Numbered from the stretch's first letter, positions 31,819 to 40,879 are shown. The stretch is DNA of 56,046 nucleotides from an uncultured Oscillospiraceae bacterium (GCA_900546265.1 URCA01000024.1:1-56046); one strand, 5' to 3'. Numbers and translations: made by a program. The notes: a model not told the origin generated them from the letters alone.

Positions 31819-33114
31819 ATGAAAGGAAAGCGAGGGCTGCGCGCCGGGGCTTTGCTATGTGTGGCGGCGCTGGGATGCGCGCTGGGGGCCGGCTGCTCGG
31901 GAGGAGAGGTGGCCGAACCGGTCTATGAGGACAACAAAGCGCTGCATATCGGCGCCTGGGTGGCGCCGCCGCCGGATTTCATCAGCGACGAAACCTACAA
32001 GGCCGTGGCCGATTCGGGCATCAATTGTATTTATGCCCTGTATGAGGGCGCGGATGCCAACGCCGTCAAGGCGTTGGAACTGGCGGATAAGTACGGCATT
32101 AAGTATCTGGTGCGGGACTGGGGCCTGGGTTCCATTCCGGAAGAGGATTTCGATTTGGTGCCGGAAATGATTGAGAAGTATAAAGAGTATCCGGCGTTCC
32201 TGGGGCATCTGGTTTCCGACGAGCCGGGGCCGAACCAGTTTGAGCGGCTCGGCGCGCTGAAACAGGTTTACGATAAGTCCCTGCCCGGCAAATTGTTTTA
32301 CGTCAATCTGTTCCCTACCTATTCCTCACTGGCTCAGCGGGACGGGCGGGATTACGAGGCCTACATAAACGAGTACGTGGAGAAGGTCAAGCCGTCGGTC
32401 ATCTCGTATGACCACTATCCGCTTTTGAAAAATGTGGACGGCACTTCTGTCACGGAGGACTACCTCCTGAATCTGGAAATCGTCTCCAAGGCGGCCAAAA
32501 AGGCGGGCATTCCCTTCTGGAACTTCATACAGACCATGTCCTTCGGGCTGGTGAACCGGTCGCCGAACTATGAGGACATCCGCTGGCAGGCGTACACGAC
32601 CCTGGCCTTCGGCGGGCAGGGGATCCAGCACTTCTGCTATTGGACGCCCACCGCGGGCACCAGCGAATCCTTCGGCGAAGCCATGATCGACGCGGCAGGC
32701 AATAAGACGCCCATTTACGATTACGCCAGCCGGCTGAATCATGAACTGCTGAAGTTCGATCATGTTTTCCTGTCGTACAGCCCGGTGGGCCAGATGGTTT
32801 GGCCCAAGGAGGGGGCGCCGGCCCACACCTATATGAAAGAGCCGCTCGAGAGTTTCGCGCCGGTGAAAAGCGTGGAAGGCGGTCCGGTGCTGATGGGCTG
32901 CTTCGAGGACAAGGACGGGAATGCCGCCATTATGTTGGTGAATATGACAGATCCAGGCCAGCAGGAAACGGTCAAGGTCACCGTGACGTTTGACGGGGCG
33001 CGGGCGCTCAATGTCTATACCGGTGGCGAAAAGGAACGGGTGTCTCTCAAAGGCAAAAAAGCGGAACTGGAGTTCGGTGCCGGCGAAGGTAAGTTTATCC
33101 AAATTTTGAAATAA
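31819..33114 (+). CDS. IGAWVAPP family putative glycosidase, lipoprotein (paralogue 2)
   Basis: A 431-residue lipoprotein. The signal MKGKRGLRAGALLCVAALG ends at a lipobox LGAGC, placing the protein on the outer face of the membrane. The mature part starts LHIGAWVAPPPDF and keeps the family blocks LYALYEG, GHLVSDEPGP, GKLFYVNLFP, ISYDHYP, NFIQTMSF, EDIRWQAYTTLAFG and GIQHFCYW, then a beta-sandwich with MGCFED and MLVNMT. AGAGGG lies 8 nt before the ATG. First gene of the ABC transporter operon, 14 nt before the binding protein, so it probably acts on the sugar before uptake. Confidence 0.75.
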   Translation: MKGKRGLRAGALLCVAALGCALGAGCSGGEVAEPVYEDNKALHIGAWVAPPPDFISDETYKAVADSGINCIYALYEGADANAVKALELADKYGIKYLVRDWGLGSIPEEDFDLVPEMIEKYKEYPAFLGHLVSDEPGPNQFERLGALKQVYDKSLPGKLFYVNLFPTYSSLAQRDGRDYEAYINEYVEKVKPSVISYDHYPLLKNVDGTSVTEDYLLNLEIVSKAAKKAGIPFWNFIQTMSFGLVNRSPNYEDIRWQAYTTLAFGGQGIQHFCYWTPTAGTSESFGEAMIDAAGNKTPIYDYASRLNHELLKFDHVFLSYSPVGQMVWPKEGAPAHTYMKEPLESFAPVKSVEGGPVLMGCFEDKDGNAAIMLVNMTDPGQQETVKVTVTFDGARALNVYTGGEKERVSLKGKKAELEFGAGEGKFIQILK

Positions 33115-33128
33115 CGGAGGTACGGGCA

Positions 33129-34475
33129 ATGAAAAGATGGCTGCGTATGGCCGCGGCGGGTGCCGCGCTGCTGATGGGCGCCGCGGGGCTGACCGGCTGC
33201 TCGGGCGGTTCCGGGCAAAGCGGCGGCGGGGACGGCGAAAAAACGGTGCTGAAAATTTCCTTCTTTAAAGGCGGGTATGGCGACGAGTGGCTGAAAGCCA
33301 TTACGGCGGCGTATACGAAGGAGCATCCCAATGTCACCTTTGATTTGGAAGGCGACGCGGACATGACCCTGAAAATCGGTCCCCGCCTGGAGTCGGGCGC
33401 CAATCTGCCGGACATCGCCATGATCCTGGCCACCAACTGGCAGCAATGGGCGGCCAAAGGGTATCTCGAAGATTTGTCGGACGTGTACGCCGCCGATGTG
33501 AACGGCACCGCAATGGCGGATAAAATCATCGAGGCGGATCGCAACGTCGGCAAATACGGCGGCAAATACTGGATGGTTCCGTGGACGGACGTTTGCAACG
33601 GCATCATCTACAACGAGACCCTGTTTGCCCAGAACGGCTGGTCCGAGCCGAAAACCGTCAGCGAGATGTTCACGCTGATGGAGCAGATGAAGGCGAAAGG
33701 CGTCACCCCCTTCTCTTTTGGCGGCAAGGTCATCAGCTATTGGGATTTCCCGGTGCTGGCCTGGTGGGCCCAGGCCGAGGGCATGGACGGCATGCAGACC
33801 TTCCTCAAGATGGATTCTCCCGAGGTGTACAACCAGCAGGGCCGTCTCAAGGCGCTGGAAGTTTTCGAAAAAATCATTAAAGACAAAACCAATTATGTAG
33901 ACGGCGCCATGGGCATGGATCACATCCAGTCCCAGATGGCGTTCCTGCAGGGCAAGGCCGCTATGATTCCCATGGGCGCGTGGATGGAAACCGAAATGAA
34001 AAATTCCATTCCCGAAGGCTTCAAGATGAAAATGATGCTGACCCCCGCGCTGGACGGCGCGAAGATGACCGACGTGTCTGTCTGCACCTCTCAGGATATG
34101 ATTTTCATCCCCAAGAAAGCGAAAAACGTGGAGGTGGCTAAGGATTTCCTGAAATTCATGGCCCGCGACGACATGCTGAAGCTCTATACCGAAAAGACGG
34201 GATCCCCCCGCCCGTTCACCTACGACATCGCCTCCATCACCGGTCTAAGCGATTTCAGCAACAATATCCTCGACCTGTGGAGCAAGGCCAACAAGGTGTA
34301 CATGTATTCTGAGAGCCCCATCTATTTCATGAAGTATTACTATTGGCCGGCGGCCGGTACGCCCTACTCCCGGATTCAGATCGGGGATGAAACCGCCGCC
34401 GAAACCTTCAGCAACGACTATGCGTTCGCCAAGAGTAAATGGGACGCGACCAAAAAGGAACTGGGACTGGACTAA
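33129..34475 (+). CDS. ABC transporter sugar-binding lipoprotein
   Basis: A 448-residue family 1 extracellular solute-binding protein (CUT1 type). The signal peptide ends at lipobox LTGC (Cys24), followed by a Gly/Ser linker. Typical features: YTKEHPNVTFDLE (about 63), FLQGKAAMIPMGAWMETEM (about 275), FLKFMARDDMLKLYTEKTGSPRP near 350. It captures the oligosaccharide and delivers it to the two permeases encoded downstream. 14 nt after the lipoprotein IGAWVAPP gene. Confidence 0.93.
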   Translation: MKRWLRMAAAGAALLMGAAGLTGCSGGSGQSGGGDGEKTVLKISFFKGGYGDEWLKAITAAYTKEHPNVTFDLEGDADMTLKIGPRLESGANLPDIAMILATNWQQWAAKGYLEDLSDVYAADVNGTAMADKIIEADRNVGKYGGKYWMVPWTDVCNGIIYNETLFAQNGWSEPKTVSEMFTLMEQMKAKGVTPFSFGGKVISYWDFPVLAWWAQAEGMDGMQTFLKMDSPEVYNQQGRLKALEVFEKIIKDKTNYVDGAMGMDHIQSQMAFLQGKAAMIPMGAWMETEMKNSIPEGFKMKMMLTPALDGAKMTDVSVCTSQDMIFIPKKAKNVEVAKDFLKFMARDDMLKLYTEKTGSPRPFTYDIASITGLSDFSNNILDLWSKANKVYMYSESPIYFMKYYYWPAAGTPYSRIQIGDETAAETFSNDYAFAKSKWDATKKELGLD

Positions 34476-34496
34476 GAGTAAAGGTGTGGAGCGAAC

Positions 34497-35396
34497 GTGA
34501 ACAGCAAAGTTAAACGGAATATTTTTATCGCCTGCATGCTGCTGTACCCGGTGCTGCACATGCTGGTGTTCACCCTGTACATCAATTTCGACACCATCGC
34601 CCTGTGCTTCCAGCGCTTCAATTTTTCCACGGGGCAGACCGAGTTTTCCGGCCTGTATTGGTTCAAGCGCTTCTTCGAGGAGCTGGGCCAATCCTACGCG
34701 CTGCGCCGTTCCTTCACCAACTCCCTCTGGTTCATCCCGGTCACCAACTTTATTCTGCTGCCCCTGTCCATTCTCGCGGCGTTCTTCCTGTTTAAAAAGG
34801 TGCCCTTTTCGCGGATGTACCGGGTGGTGTTCTTTATCCCCTCCATTATCTCCATTGTGATCATGACCATGTGCTTTTCCTTCATGTTCGACAGCACCTT
34901 CGGCGTGGTCAACGATTTGCTGGGAAAAATGGGGCTGGAATCCCTGCAGCGCACCTGGCTCGGCGATCCTGGCACCGCCATGCCGATGGTGTTTCTGTAC
35001 TGCGTCTGGGCCGGTATCGGCTTCAACGTGGTGCTGCTGGGCGGCGCGATGGGGCGCATCCCGGAGGATGTTATCGAATACGGCCGGCTGGAGGGGATGG
35101 GGCTGTGGACGGAGCTGACCCGTGTGGTCATCCCCATGACCTGGCCCACCATCTCGACGCTCTTTGTCACCGGCACTACCTCCGCCTTCACCATTTTCAT
35201 GCAGCCCAAGTTGCTCACCGCCGGAGGGCCAAACTTCAGCTCCTCCACCATCGGGCTGTATGTGGTTTCCCAGACGGAAACGGGACAGTTCAACTGGGCG
35301 GCGACGGTCGGCGTGATGTTCTCCATCATGGGCATTCTGGTGGTTCTGCTTATCAAATCCCTGGTCGATCGCATCGGTTCGGATGTGGAATATTAG
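34497..35396 (+). CDS. ABC transporter permease, MalF type
   Basis: A 299-residue CUT1 inner membrane permease with about six helices. The EAA loop appears as EYGRLEGMGLWTELTRVVIPM (about residues 198-218), which contacts the ATPase. GTG start 34497 with GGAG upstream. 21 nt after the binding protein gene. Its partner permease is 1.4 kb away, beyond a surface-protein gene. No ATP-binding subunit is present, so a shared MsmX/MsmK-type ATPase encoded elsewhere is expected. Confidence 0.92.
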   Translation: MNSKVKRNIFIACMLLYPVLHMLVFTLYINFDTIALCFQRFNFSTGQTEFSGLYWFKRFFEELGQSYALRRSFTNSLWFIPVTNFILLPLSILAAFFLFKKVPFSRMYRVVFFIPSIISIVIMTMCFSFMFDSTFGVVNDLLGKMGLESLQRTWLGDPGTAMPMVFLYCVWAGIGFNVVLLGGAMGRIPEDVIEYGRLEGMGLWTELTRVVIPMTWPTISTLFVTGTTSAFTIFMQPKLLTAGGPNFSSSTIGLYVVSQTETGQFNWAATVGVMFSIMGILVVLLIKSLVDRIGSDVEY

Positions 35397-35412
35397 AAAA
35401 AGGAGATTCGTT

Positions 35413-36621
35413 ATGAAAAAGCAGGTTTTTTCCCTTGGCGCGTCTCTGGCGGTTCTGGCGACCATGGCGCTGTCCGGCTTTGGGGCCGCGGCAGAAGGCA
35501 CGACAGTATTTTCCGACGATTTTGAGCGCGATACCCTGGGCGACACCTATACCTCCACGGCCGACGAGGCCGCCGTCGGTGTCAAGGACGGGCAGCTGGT
35601 TTTCAAGAACAATGTCGACGGCACCGGCGTTTTCGTAAAGCTTCCCGAAGCCCTCGGCGACAGCTACGCGCTGTCCTTCGATTTCAAGCAGGGGGAAACG
35701 TCCACCGCTCTGGCGGTGATGGTCGGCCTGACCGACGTTGGCAACCCCTCCAACTATTGGACGGCCGGCACCACCCGCATCGCCCTAGCCCCCACCGTCT
35801 ATAATGTCGGCGACCCGGTAACGGGCGGCGGGCAGCTGCTCTATACGCCCGGAAGCGGCCTGGACACCGATGCGGCGAACGCCGGCGCCCAGTGCTGGTG
35901 GCGCCCCGGCTACGATGTGGCGAACATGGAAGAAGGCCAGTTCCTGAACATCCGTCTGGTGTTCGACAAGGCCGGCGATAAAACGGCCATGCGGATGTAC
36001 TATAAGCTGAACACCGATCCCGACTGGATGCTGTACGTGGAGCATTCCTCCTGGGTCGGCGTGGAAAGCGCGGGCTATATCGGCTTCCTCTCGCAGGGGG
36101 CTGCCGCCGATTTCGCCATTGATAACCTGCGGATTGACTCCGTCGTTCCCCAGAAGCTCGATCTCAAGGAAAACTCCGGCAAATACGCCTTTTCCGACAC
36201 GGCTGTCACCGAGGCGAACGGCAAGATTTCCGTGGCCTACAAGGACTCCCTGCGCACGGTGAAAGCGCTGACGGCGGCCGTGACCTGCGAGGACGCGACC
36301 GTGACGCCCGTCGTCCTGGACGCGGACGGCCAGGTGGTTACCGATGAAAACGCCGCGCTGGCCACCGGCATGTCCCTGGGGCTTTCCAAAAACAACGTGG
36401 TGTTCGTGTCCGTGCCGCTGGAGGTAGCCGCGAAGCCCGCCGACCCGACGACCTCCCCCTCCGCCGAGTCGGACGCCACCACCGCCCCGACCACCGCCAC
36501 CACGCCGGCCGGATCCGACAGCGAGGCCCCGGCCACCGGTGCGGCCCTTCCCTTCGCCGCTCTGGCGCTGACCGCCCTGGCTGCCGGCGCGCTGATTCTG
36601 ACCAAAAAAGCCCGGGGCTGA
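35413..36621 (+). CDS. Surface-anchored beta-sandwich protein with C-terminal sorting-like signal
   Basis: A 402-residue secreted protein. Signal peptide MKKQVFSLGASLAVLATMAL ending near AAAEG. A concanavalin/LamG-like domain starts TVFSDDFERDTLG (residues 30-245). A second small domain contains VVLDADGQVVTDENAALATG (about 305). A Thr/Ser/Pro linker precedes APATGAALP, a hydrophobic helix and KKARG, resembling an LPxTG-type or membrane-anchor tail. AAAAAGGAG lies upstream. A paralogue is at 39399. It lies between the two permease genes, so it probably binds the transported glycan at the cell surface. No enzymatic motif seen. Confidence 0.75.
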   Translation: MKKQVFSLGASLAVLATMALSGFGAAAEGTTVFSDDFERDTLGDTYTSTADEAAVGVKDGQLVFKNNVDGTGVFVKLPEALGDSYALSFDFKQGETSTALAVMVGLTDVGNPSNYWTAGTTRIALAPTVYNVGDPVTGGGQLLYTPGSGLDTDAANAGAQCWWRPGYDVANMEEGQFLNIRLVFDKAGDKTAMRMYYKLNTDPDWMLYVEHSSWVGVESAGYIGFLSQGAAADFAIDNLRIDSVVPQKLDLKENSGKYAFSDTAVTEANGKISVAYKDSLRTVKALTAAVTCEDATVTPVVLDADGQVVTDENAALATGMSLGLSKNNVVFVSVPLEVAAKPADPTTSPSAESDATTAPTTATTPAGSDSEAPATGAALPFAALALTALAAGALILTKKARG

Positions 36622-36750
36622 TCCCCCGCGGGCGGGAGGTCTCAGAACTGTTGCACAACGCGTAAATATACGCAGGAAGTGAGAAAAAGTACGGTTTCGC
36701 GTCTGTCGGCGCGAAATGCGGGCCATAACTCATGTGCCCACGGTTTTCAA

Positions 36751-36787
36751 GGGCGCGTTGCATGCTCTTCCCTGTTGCAACGCGCCC
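36751..36787 (+). other. 12-bp stem hairpin inside the ABC operon
   Basis: GGGCGCGTTGCA and its exact complement with a 13-nt loop, in the 204-bp gap before the second permease gene. No T-tract. A likely mRNA stability or processing element that could set different protein amounts. Confidence 0.6.
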
Positions 36788-36825
36788 GGCTTCCGGGTAT
36801 TTCTGACTAGAATGAGGTGTTTGGC

Positions 36826-37665
36826 TTGAAAACGTCCCGGCTGCACAAAGGCATTTTCGCAGTGGTGTCCGCGTTGTTTTTCCTGTATATGCTCACCCTG
36901 ATTTTCCCCTTCGTATGGATGCTGCTTAACTCGCTGAAAACCAACATGGACTTTTTTAAGGATATCTGGAGCCTGCCGGAAAAGCCGCTGCTGAGTAACT
37001 ATGTGAATGTTTGGGATCAGATGAATCTGCTGGTGTATTTCGGCAATTCCATCAAGCTGACGCTTCTGGGGACCCTTGCGAGCATTCTTACGGCTTCCAT
37101 GGCCTCTTATGTGATCGCCAAATATAAGTTCAAGCTGTCCAAGCTGCTGTATACCATGGCCATCGTGGTCATGCTGATCCCCTCCATCGGCACCATTGCT
37201 GCCCTATACAAGTTCATGATAAGCACCCACCTGTTCAATACCCATCTCGGTCTGGTGCTGCTGTATTCGGGCGGCTTCGGCTTCAACTTCATTCTCCTAT
37301 ACGGCTTCTTCAAAAGCGTGTCCTGGAGCTACGCCGAGGCCGGCTTCGTGGACGGCGCGTCGGACGCGCAGGTGTTCTTGCGCATCATGCTGCCCCAGGC
37401 GCGCCCCGGCATCATCGCCGTGGCCATCATCCAGGGCATCAATGTCTGGAACGATTATTTCAACCCGTATATGTTCCTGCAGGACAAAAGCAAAATGACC
37501 CTGGCCGTAGGCATCTATAACCTGGTGCAGGAGCAGTCCTACGCCGCCGACTGGCCCAAGCTGTTCGCCGCCATGATTATCGCCACCGTGCCGGTGCTGA
37601 TTGTGTACGCGATTTTCTCCAACACCATCATCGAGAACACCGTGGCGGGCGGCCTCAAAGGCTAG
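36826..37665 (+). CDS. ABC transporter permease, MalG type
   Basis: A 279-residue CUT1 permease with six predicted helices. The EAA loop reads SYAEAGFVDGASDAQVFLRI (about 169-188) followed by MLPQARPG. TTG start at 36826 with GAGG 8 nt upstream; a GTG three codons earlier overlaps that site. Partner of the permease at 34497. Confidence 0.92.
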   Translation: MKTSRLHKGIFAVVSALFFLYMLTLIFPFVWMLLNSLKTNMDFFKDIWSLPEKPLLSNYVNVWDQMNLLVYFGNSIKLTLLGTLASILTASMASYVIAKYKFKLSKLLYTMAIVVMLIPSIGTIAALYKFMISTHLFNTHLGLVLLYSGGFGFNFILLYGFFKSVSWSYAEAGFVDGASDAQVFLRIMLPQARPGIIAVAIIQGINVWNDYFNPYMFLQDKSKMTLAVGIYNLVQEQSYAADWPKLFAAMIIATVPVLIVYAIFSNTIIENTVAGGLKG

Positions 37666-37805
37666 GCTGAAGATATCCCGCGCAAGTTCTTTCAGCGGGT
37701 AACCGCCAAATGGACGCTGGCGCTCCGCATACGGGATACCCTCATCGCTTACCTAGACCATGTGACAACGGGGACGGCCGGTCCGTCCCGGAAAGGCAGG
37801 AAACC

Positions 37806-39365
37806 ATGCGAGCAACAAGAAAGCGGCGCCTTCCCGCTCTGCTGGCCGCCGTGCTGATTTTCGCGCTGGCGGCGGGCTGCGGTGGGCGGACGACGCCGGC
37901 CTCCTCCACGGCCTCCGAGGGCCGGGAGCTGGTGGACAGCCGGGAAACCTGGCCGGAGGAATCGGCGGGAGCCGTCTCCTCTTCCGGGGAAACCGACCCT
38001 TCTTCCCCAACATCTGCCGCGTCCGGCCCGACGCAGCCCGGCCGGACGACGGCGAAAACGACGGCCTCCGCCAAGCCGCCTTCCGGCAAGCCCACCTCCG
38101 GCGAGAGCACCCCGTCCTCCTCGGGCGCGATAACCAACGGCAGCTATCCCCCTCTGGGTAAAAACATCATGCCGATCGGCGCCTGGGTGGCGCCCCCGCG
38201 CGCGGGCGTGAAAAACAACAATCCCAGCTTTATCAACGACGCCCAGTACAAGATGCTCCGCGATTCGGGCATCAACCTGATTTACGGCCTGTACGAAACG
38301 GCCAACGATCAGCTGGATGATGTGCAGAAATCCTTGGATCTCTGCCAGAAATACGGCATCAAATACCTGGTGCGGGATTCCAATACCAACGAACCCGACG
38401 AGGAACTGATGCGGGCCGCCCTGAAGAAATACGCCAAACATCCCGCCTTTGCCGGCCTTAAGGTGCAGGACGAGCCGGGTGTCAACAGCTTTGAGCGTTT
38501 TGGCGACGCCCACCCGATTTTTCAGAAGCTGCTGCCGGATAAGTATTTTTACATCAACCTGCTTCCCTCCTACTCCACGCCGGCTCAGCTGCAGTACGGC
38601 GCCGCCACCACCCAGACCAGCGGCAGCATAACCTTTGAGCAGTACCTGGACGCGTACATCAAAACCGTCAAGCCGAAATTCCTTTCGTATGACTATTACG
38701 CCCTGACGGAGAAGAAGGATTTCATCCAAACGGGGTATTTCAACGAGCTGTCCACCTTCCGTAAGCTCGGGCTGAAAAACAACATCCCCTATTGGGTGTT
38801 CATCCAGGCCTGCTCCTTCAACAGCCTGACCCGGCGGCCGAACGAGGCGGAAATCCTCTGGCAGGTCAATACGTCGCTCGCCTACGGCGCCAAGGGCATC
38901 CAGTATTTCTGCTATTTCACGCCGATTGAGGATGATATCTTCCAGGGCAACTTCATCGATAAAAACGGAAACAAAACGGAAATTTACGCCTACGGCCAGA
39001 AAGCCAACCGGCAAATTGCGGCGGTGGACGACGTGCTGATGAACAGCGTGAGCAAAGGCGTCATCGTCACCGGCACCTCTCCCGATCCCTCGATTCCCGC
39101 CGCCGATACACTGACAAAATACGGTGCGCTGACCGGCGTCAGCCATTCGGGCGCCGCTTTCCTGACCGGCTGCTTCGACTACGGCGGCAAAAATGCGTTT
39201 TATGTTGTCAACAACTCCATCACGCAAAGCGGCACCGTCACGCTGCGGTTCGAGAAATCGGTCAGCGGCAGCCGGGTAATCGACGGGGCCAAAACCACTT
39301 TTTCCGGCAGCTCGCTGAGCCTGACGCTGAAGGCCGGCGAGGGCGCTCTGATCACGCTTTCATAA
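37806..39365 (+). CDS. IGAWVAPP family putative glycosidase, lipoprotein with long linker (paralogue 3)
   Basis: A 519-residue lipoprotein. Signal MRATRKRRLPALLAAVLIF ends at lipobox LAAGC. A roughly 90-residue Ser/Thr/Pro/Gly linker holds the catalytic part away from the membrane. The domain starts MPIGAWVAPPRAGV and has LIYGLYE, AGLKVQDEPGV, KYFYINLLPSYS, LSYDYYAL, VFIQACSF, EAEILWQVNTSLAYG and GIQYFCYF, then the sandwich TGCFDYGGKNAFYVVNN. Closest of the lipoprotein pair to the cytosolic paralogue 1 in the EAEILWQVNT block. AGGAAACC precedes the ATG. Confidence 0.75.
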   Translation: MRATRKRRLPALLAAVLIFALAAGCGGRTTPASSTASEGRELVDSRETWPEESAGAVSSSGETDPSSPTSAASGPTQPGRTTAKTTASAKPPSGKPTSGESTPSSSGAITNGSYPPLGKNIMPIGAWVAPPRAGVKNNNPSFINDAQYKMLRDSGINLIYGLYETANDQLDDVQKSLDLCQKYGIKYLVRDSNTNEPDEELMRAALKKYAKHPAFAGLKVQDEPGVNSFERFGDAHPIFQKLLPDKYFYINLLPSYSTPAQLQYGAATTQTSGSITFEQYLDAYIKTVKPKFLSYDYYALTEKKDFIQTGYFNELSTFRKLGLKNNIPYWVFIQACSFNSLTRRPNEAEILWQVNTSLAYGAKGIQYFCYFTPIEDDIFQGNFIDKNGNKTEIYAYGQKANRQIAAVDDVLMNSVSKGVIVTGTSPDPSIPAADTLTKYGALTGVSHSGAAFLTGCFDYGGKNAFYVVNNSITQSGTVTLRFEKSVSGSRVIDGAKTTFSGSSLSLTLKAGEGALITLS

Positions 39366-39398
39366 GTTAAGTGAAGAAGGGAAACGGGTGAACCGATT

Positions 39399-40694
39399 AT
39401 GCTGAAAAAACTAGTCTCCTGTGTCAGCGCGCTGCTGATTGGCGCCTCCTGCGCCGCCATGACGGCCGGCGCGGCGGCCAAAACCGTGTTCAGCGACGAT
39501 TTTTCCTCCGGGAAATTTGACAAATGGACCAATCCCGCCATCGACAACGATCCCGACCGTAAGGATACCGAATGCGAAGGGGTTGCACAAATCAAAGGCG
39601 GCGCTATGGCCATCGAAAACATCTCCAAGACCGGATCGTTCTTCTACATCGGCGCCAAAGGCGTCAACATGCTGGATTTCACCATCACGCTCAAGGTCAA
39701 AGCCAACCAGTTCAAGGACGGCTGGCTGGGCGTGTCGTTTCGCAAGGACGTCAACGACCGGTACAACGGCTGCAACAACAACATGGTGACCCTGCGATTC
39801 CAGCCCGACAAGAGCATCGCGTCCCAGGCTTACCGCGGCTATACCGGATCGCCGCCCGCCACGCTGAGCAACAAGACGGACGCCGCCTATCGCGGCGATG
39901 TGTCCGGCTTTGTGACCTGGCGCCTGGAGGTCAGCGGATCCTCCTTTAAAAGCTACGTCAACAACGAGCTCATCGGTGACTGGGAATATAAAAAGAACGC
40001 CAACGCCGGCGCGCTGAGCATTAACGCCTGCTTGTTTGACGGCGCGGTGGACGACGTAGTGATCACCGAATACGAGGCCGGCGCCACCCCCACCACCGGA
40101 AAAACCCAGGCACCCACCAAGGCGCCCGATAAGCCGACCGCCTCCGGAAACACGACCAAGCCCGGCGGCACCACTAAGCCCGGCGGCGCGACCGCCGCGA
40201 CCACCCCCGGCGGCAGCACCGAGCCCGCGCAGAGCGATGTGTCCGAGCCCGATACGCAGACCACCGCCAGCGGCAGCGAGGACGGCGGCTTTATCAAATC
40301 CATCTATAAGGATGTCACCGTCGATAACACCTTCGGCGCCGTGACCCTGACCAAGAATCTGAAGGTCAAGGATCTTCTTGTCAGCTTCAAACTCAGCGAC
40401 GGCTACGCCCTGCAGGTCGTCGACGCCGACGGCGCCGCCGTGGAGGATGAAGACACCGCCGTGACCGACGCCATGAAGCTGCTGGTCACTAAGGGTGGGG
40501 AAACCGTGAAAACCTATACCATCAGCCTGAACGCCGGCGGCGGCGCGGACGAGAGTTCCGCCGTCCCCGCGGACGGTAAAGCCGGCGCGCCCGTGGGTCT
40601 GATTGTGGGCATTGTGGCGGCCGTTCTCGTCCTCGGCGGCGGCGTCACGGTTCTCATTCTCTGGAAAAAAGGCCGGCTCTTTAAGAAAGCATAA
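39399..40694 (+). CDS. Membrane-anchored beta-sandwich protein (paralogue of 35413)
   Basis: A 431-residue secreted protein. Signal peptide to about AAA27; a lectin-like domain starts KTVFSDDFSSGKFDKW (residues 28-225); a Thr/Pro/Gly linker (226-290); a second domain with LQVVDADGAAVEDEDTAVTDAM (about 345) equivalent to the one in the 35413 protein; then a single C-terminal membrane helix (about 400-421) with KKGRLFKKA inside. No sorting motif here. It follows paralogue 3 by 33 nt, so each lipoprotein IGAWVAPP gene has a surface-protein companion. Likely glycan binding. Confidence 0.75.
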   Translation: MLKKLVSCVSALLIGASCAAMTAGAAAKTVFSDDFSSGKFDKWTNPAIDNDPDRKDTECEGVAQIKGGAMAIENISKTGSFFYIGAKGVNMLDFTITLKVKANQFKDGWLGVSFRKDVNDRYNGCNNNMVTLRFQPDKSIASQAYRGYTGSPPATLSNKTDAAYRGDVSGFVTWRLEVSGSSFKSYVNNELIGDWEYKKNANAGALSINACLFDGAVDDVVITEYEAGATPTTGKTQAPTKAPDKPTASGNTTKPGGTTKPGGATAATTPGGSTEPAQSDVSEPDTQTTASGSEDGGFIKSIYKDVTVDNTFGAVTLTKNLKVKDLLVSFKLSDGYALQVVDADGAAVEDEDTAVTDAMKLLVTKGGETVKTYTISLNAGGGADESSAVPADGKAGAPVGLIVGIVAAVLVLGGGVTVLILWKKGRLFKKA

Positions 40695-40797
40695 GAAAAC
40701 CGCATGGCCGGGGAGACGAGGCGCTACGCCTGCCGTTTCCCCGGCTGTCCGCAAATTTCGAGAGTTTCAGGAAAGCATTTCCTTTCCGAAGCGCTTG

Positions 40798-40806
40798 TGC
40801 TATAAT
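40798..40806 (+). promoter_or_regulatory. Extended -10 promoter of the ROK regulator gene
   Basis: TGC-TATAAT with only a weak -35 region. Confidence 0.6.
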
Positions 40807-40810
40807 AAAC

Positions 40811-40836
40811 GCAAAACTGCCATTCCGCGGTTTTGC
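40811..40836. promoter_or_regulatory. 26-bp inverted repeat at the ROK gene transcription start
   Basis: GCAAAACTGC and GCGGTTTTGC with a 6-bp centre, pairing except for one T/G position per arm. It lies just downstream of the -10, where an autorepressor operator would act. Confidence 0.55.
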
Positions 40837-40879
40837 AACGGGAATTGTTATGATACATGTACAGAATGTGAGGGGAACC

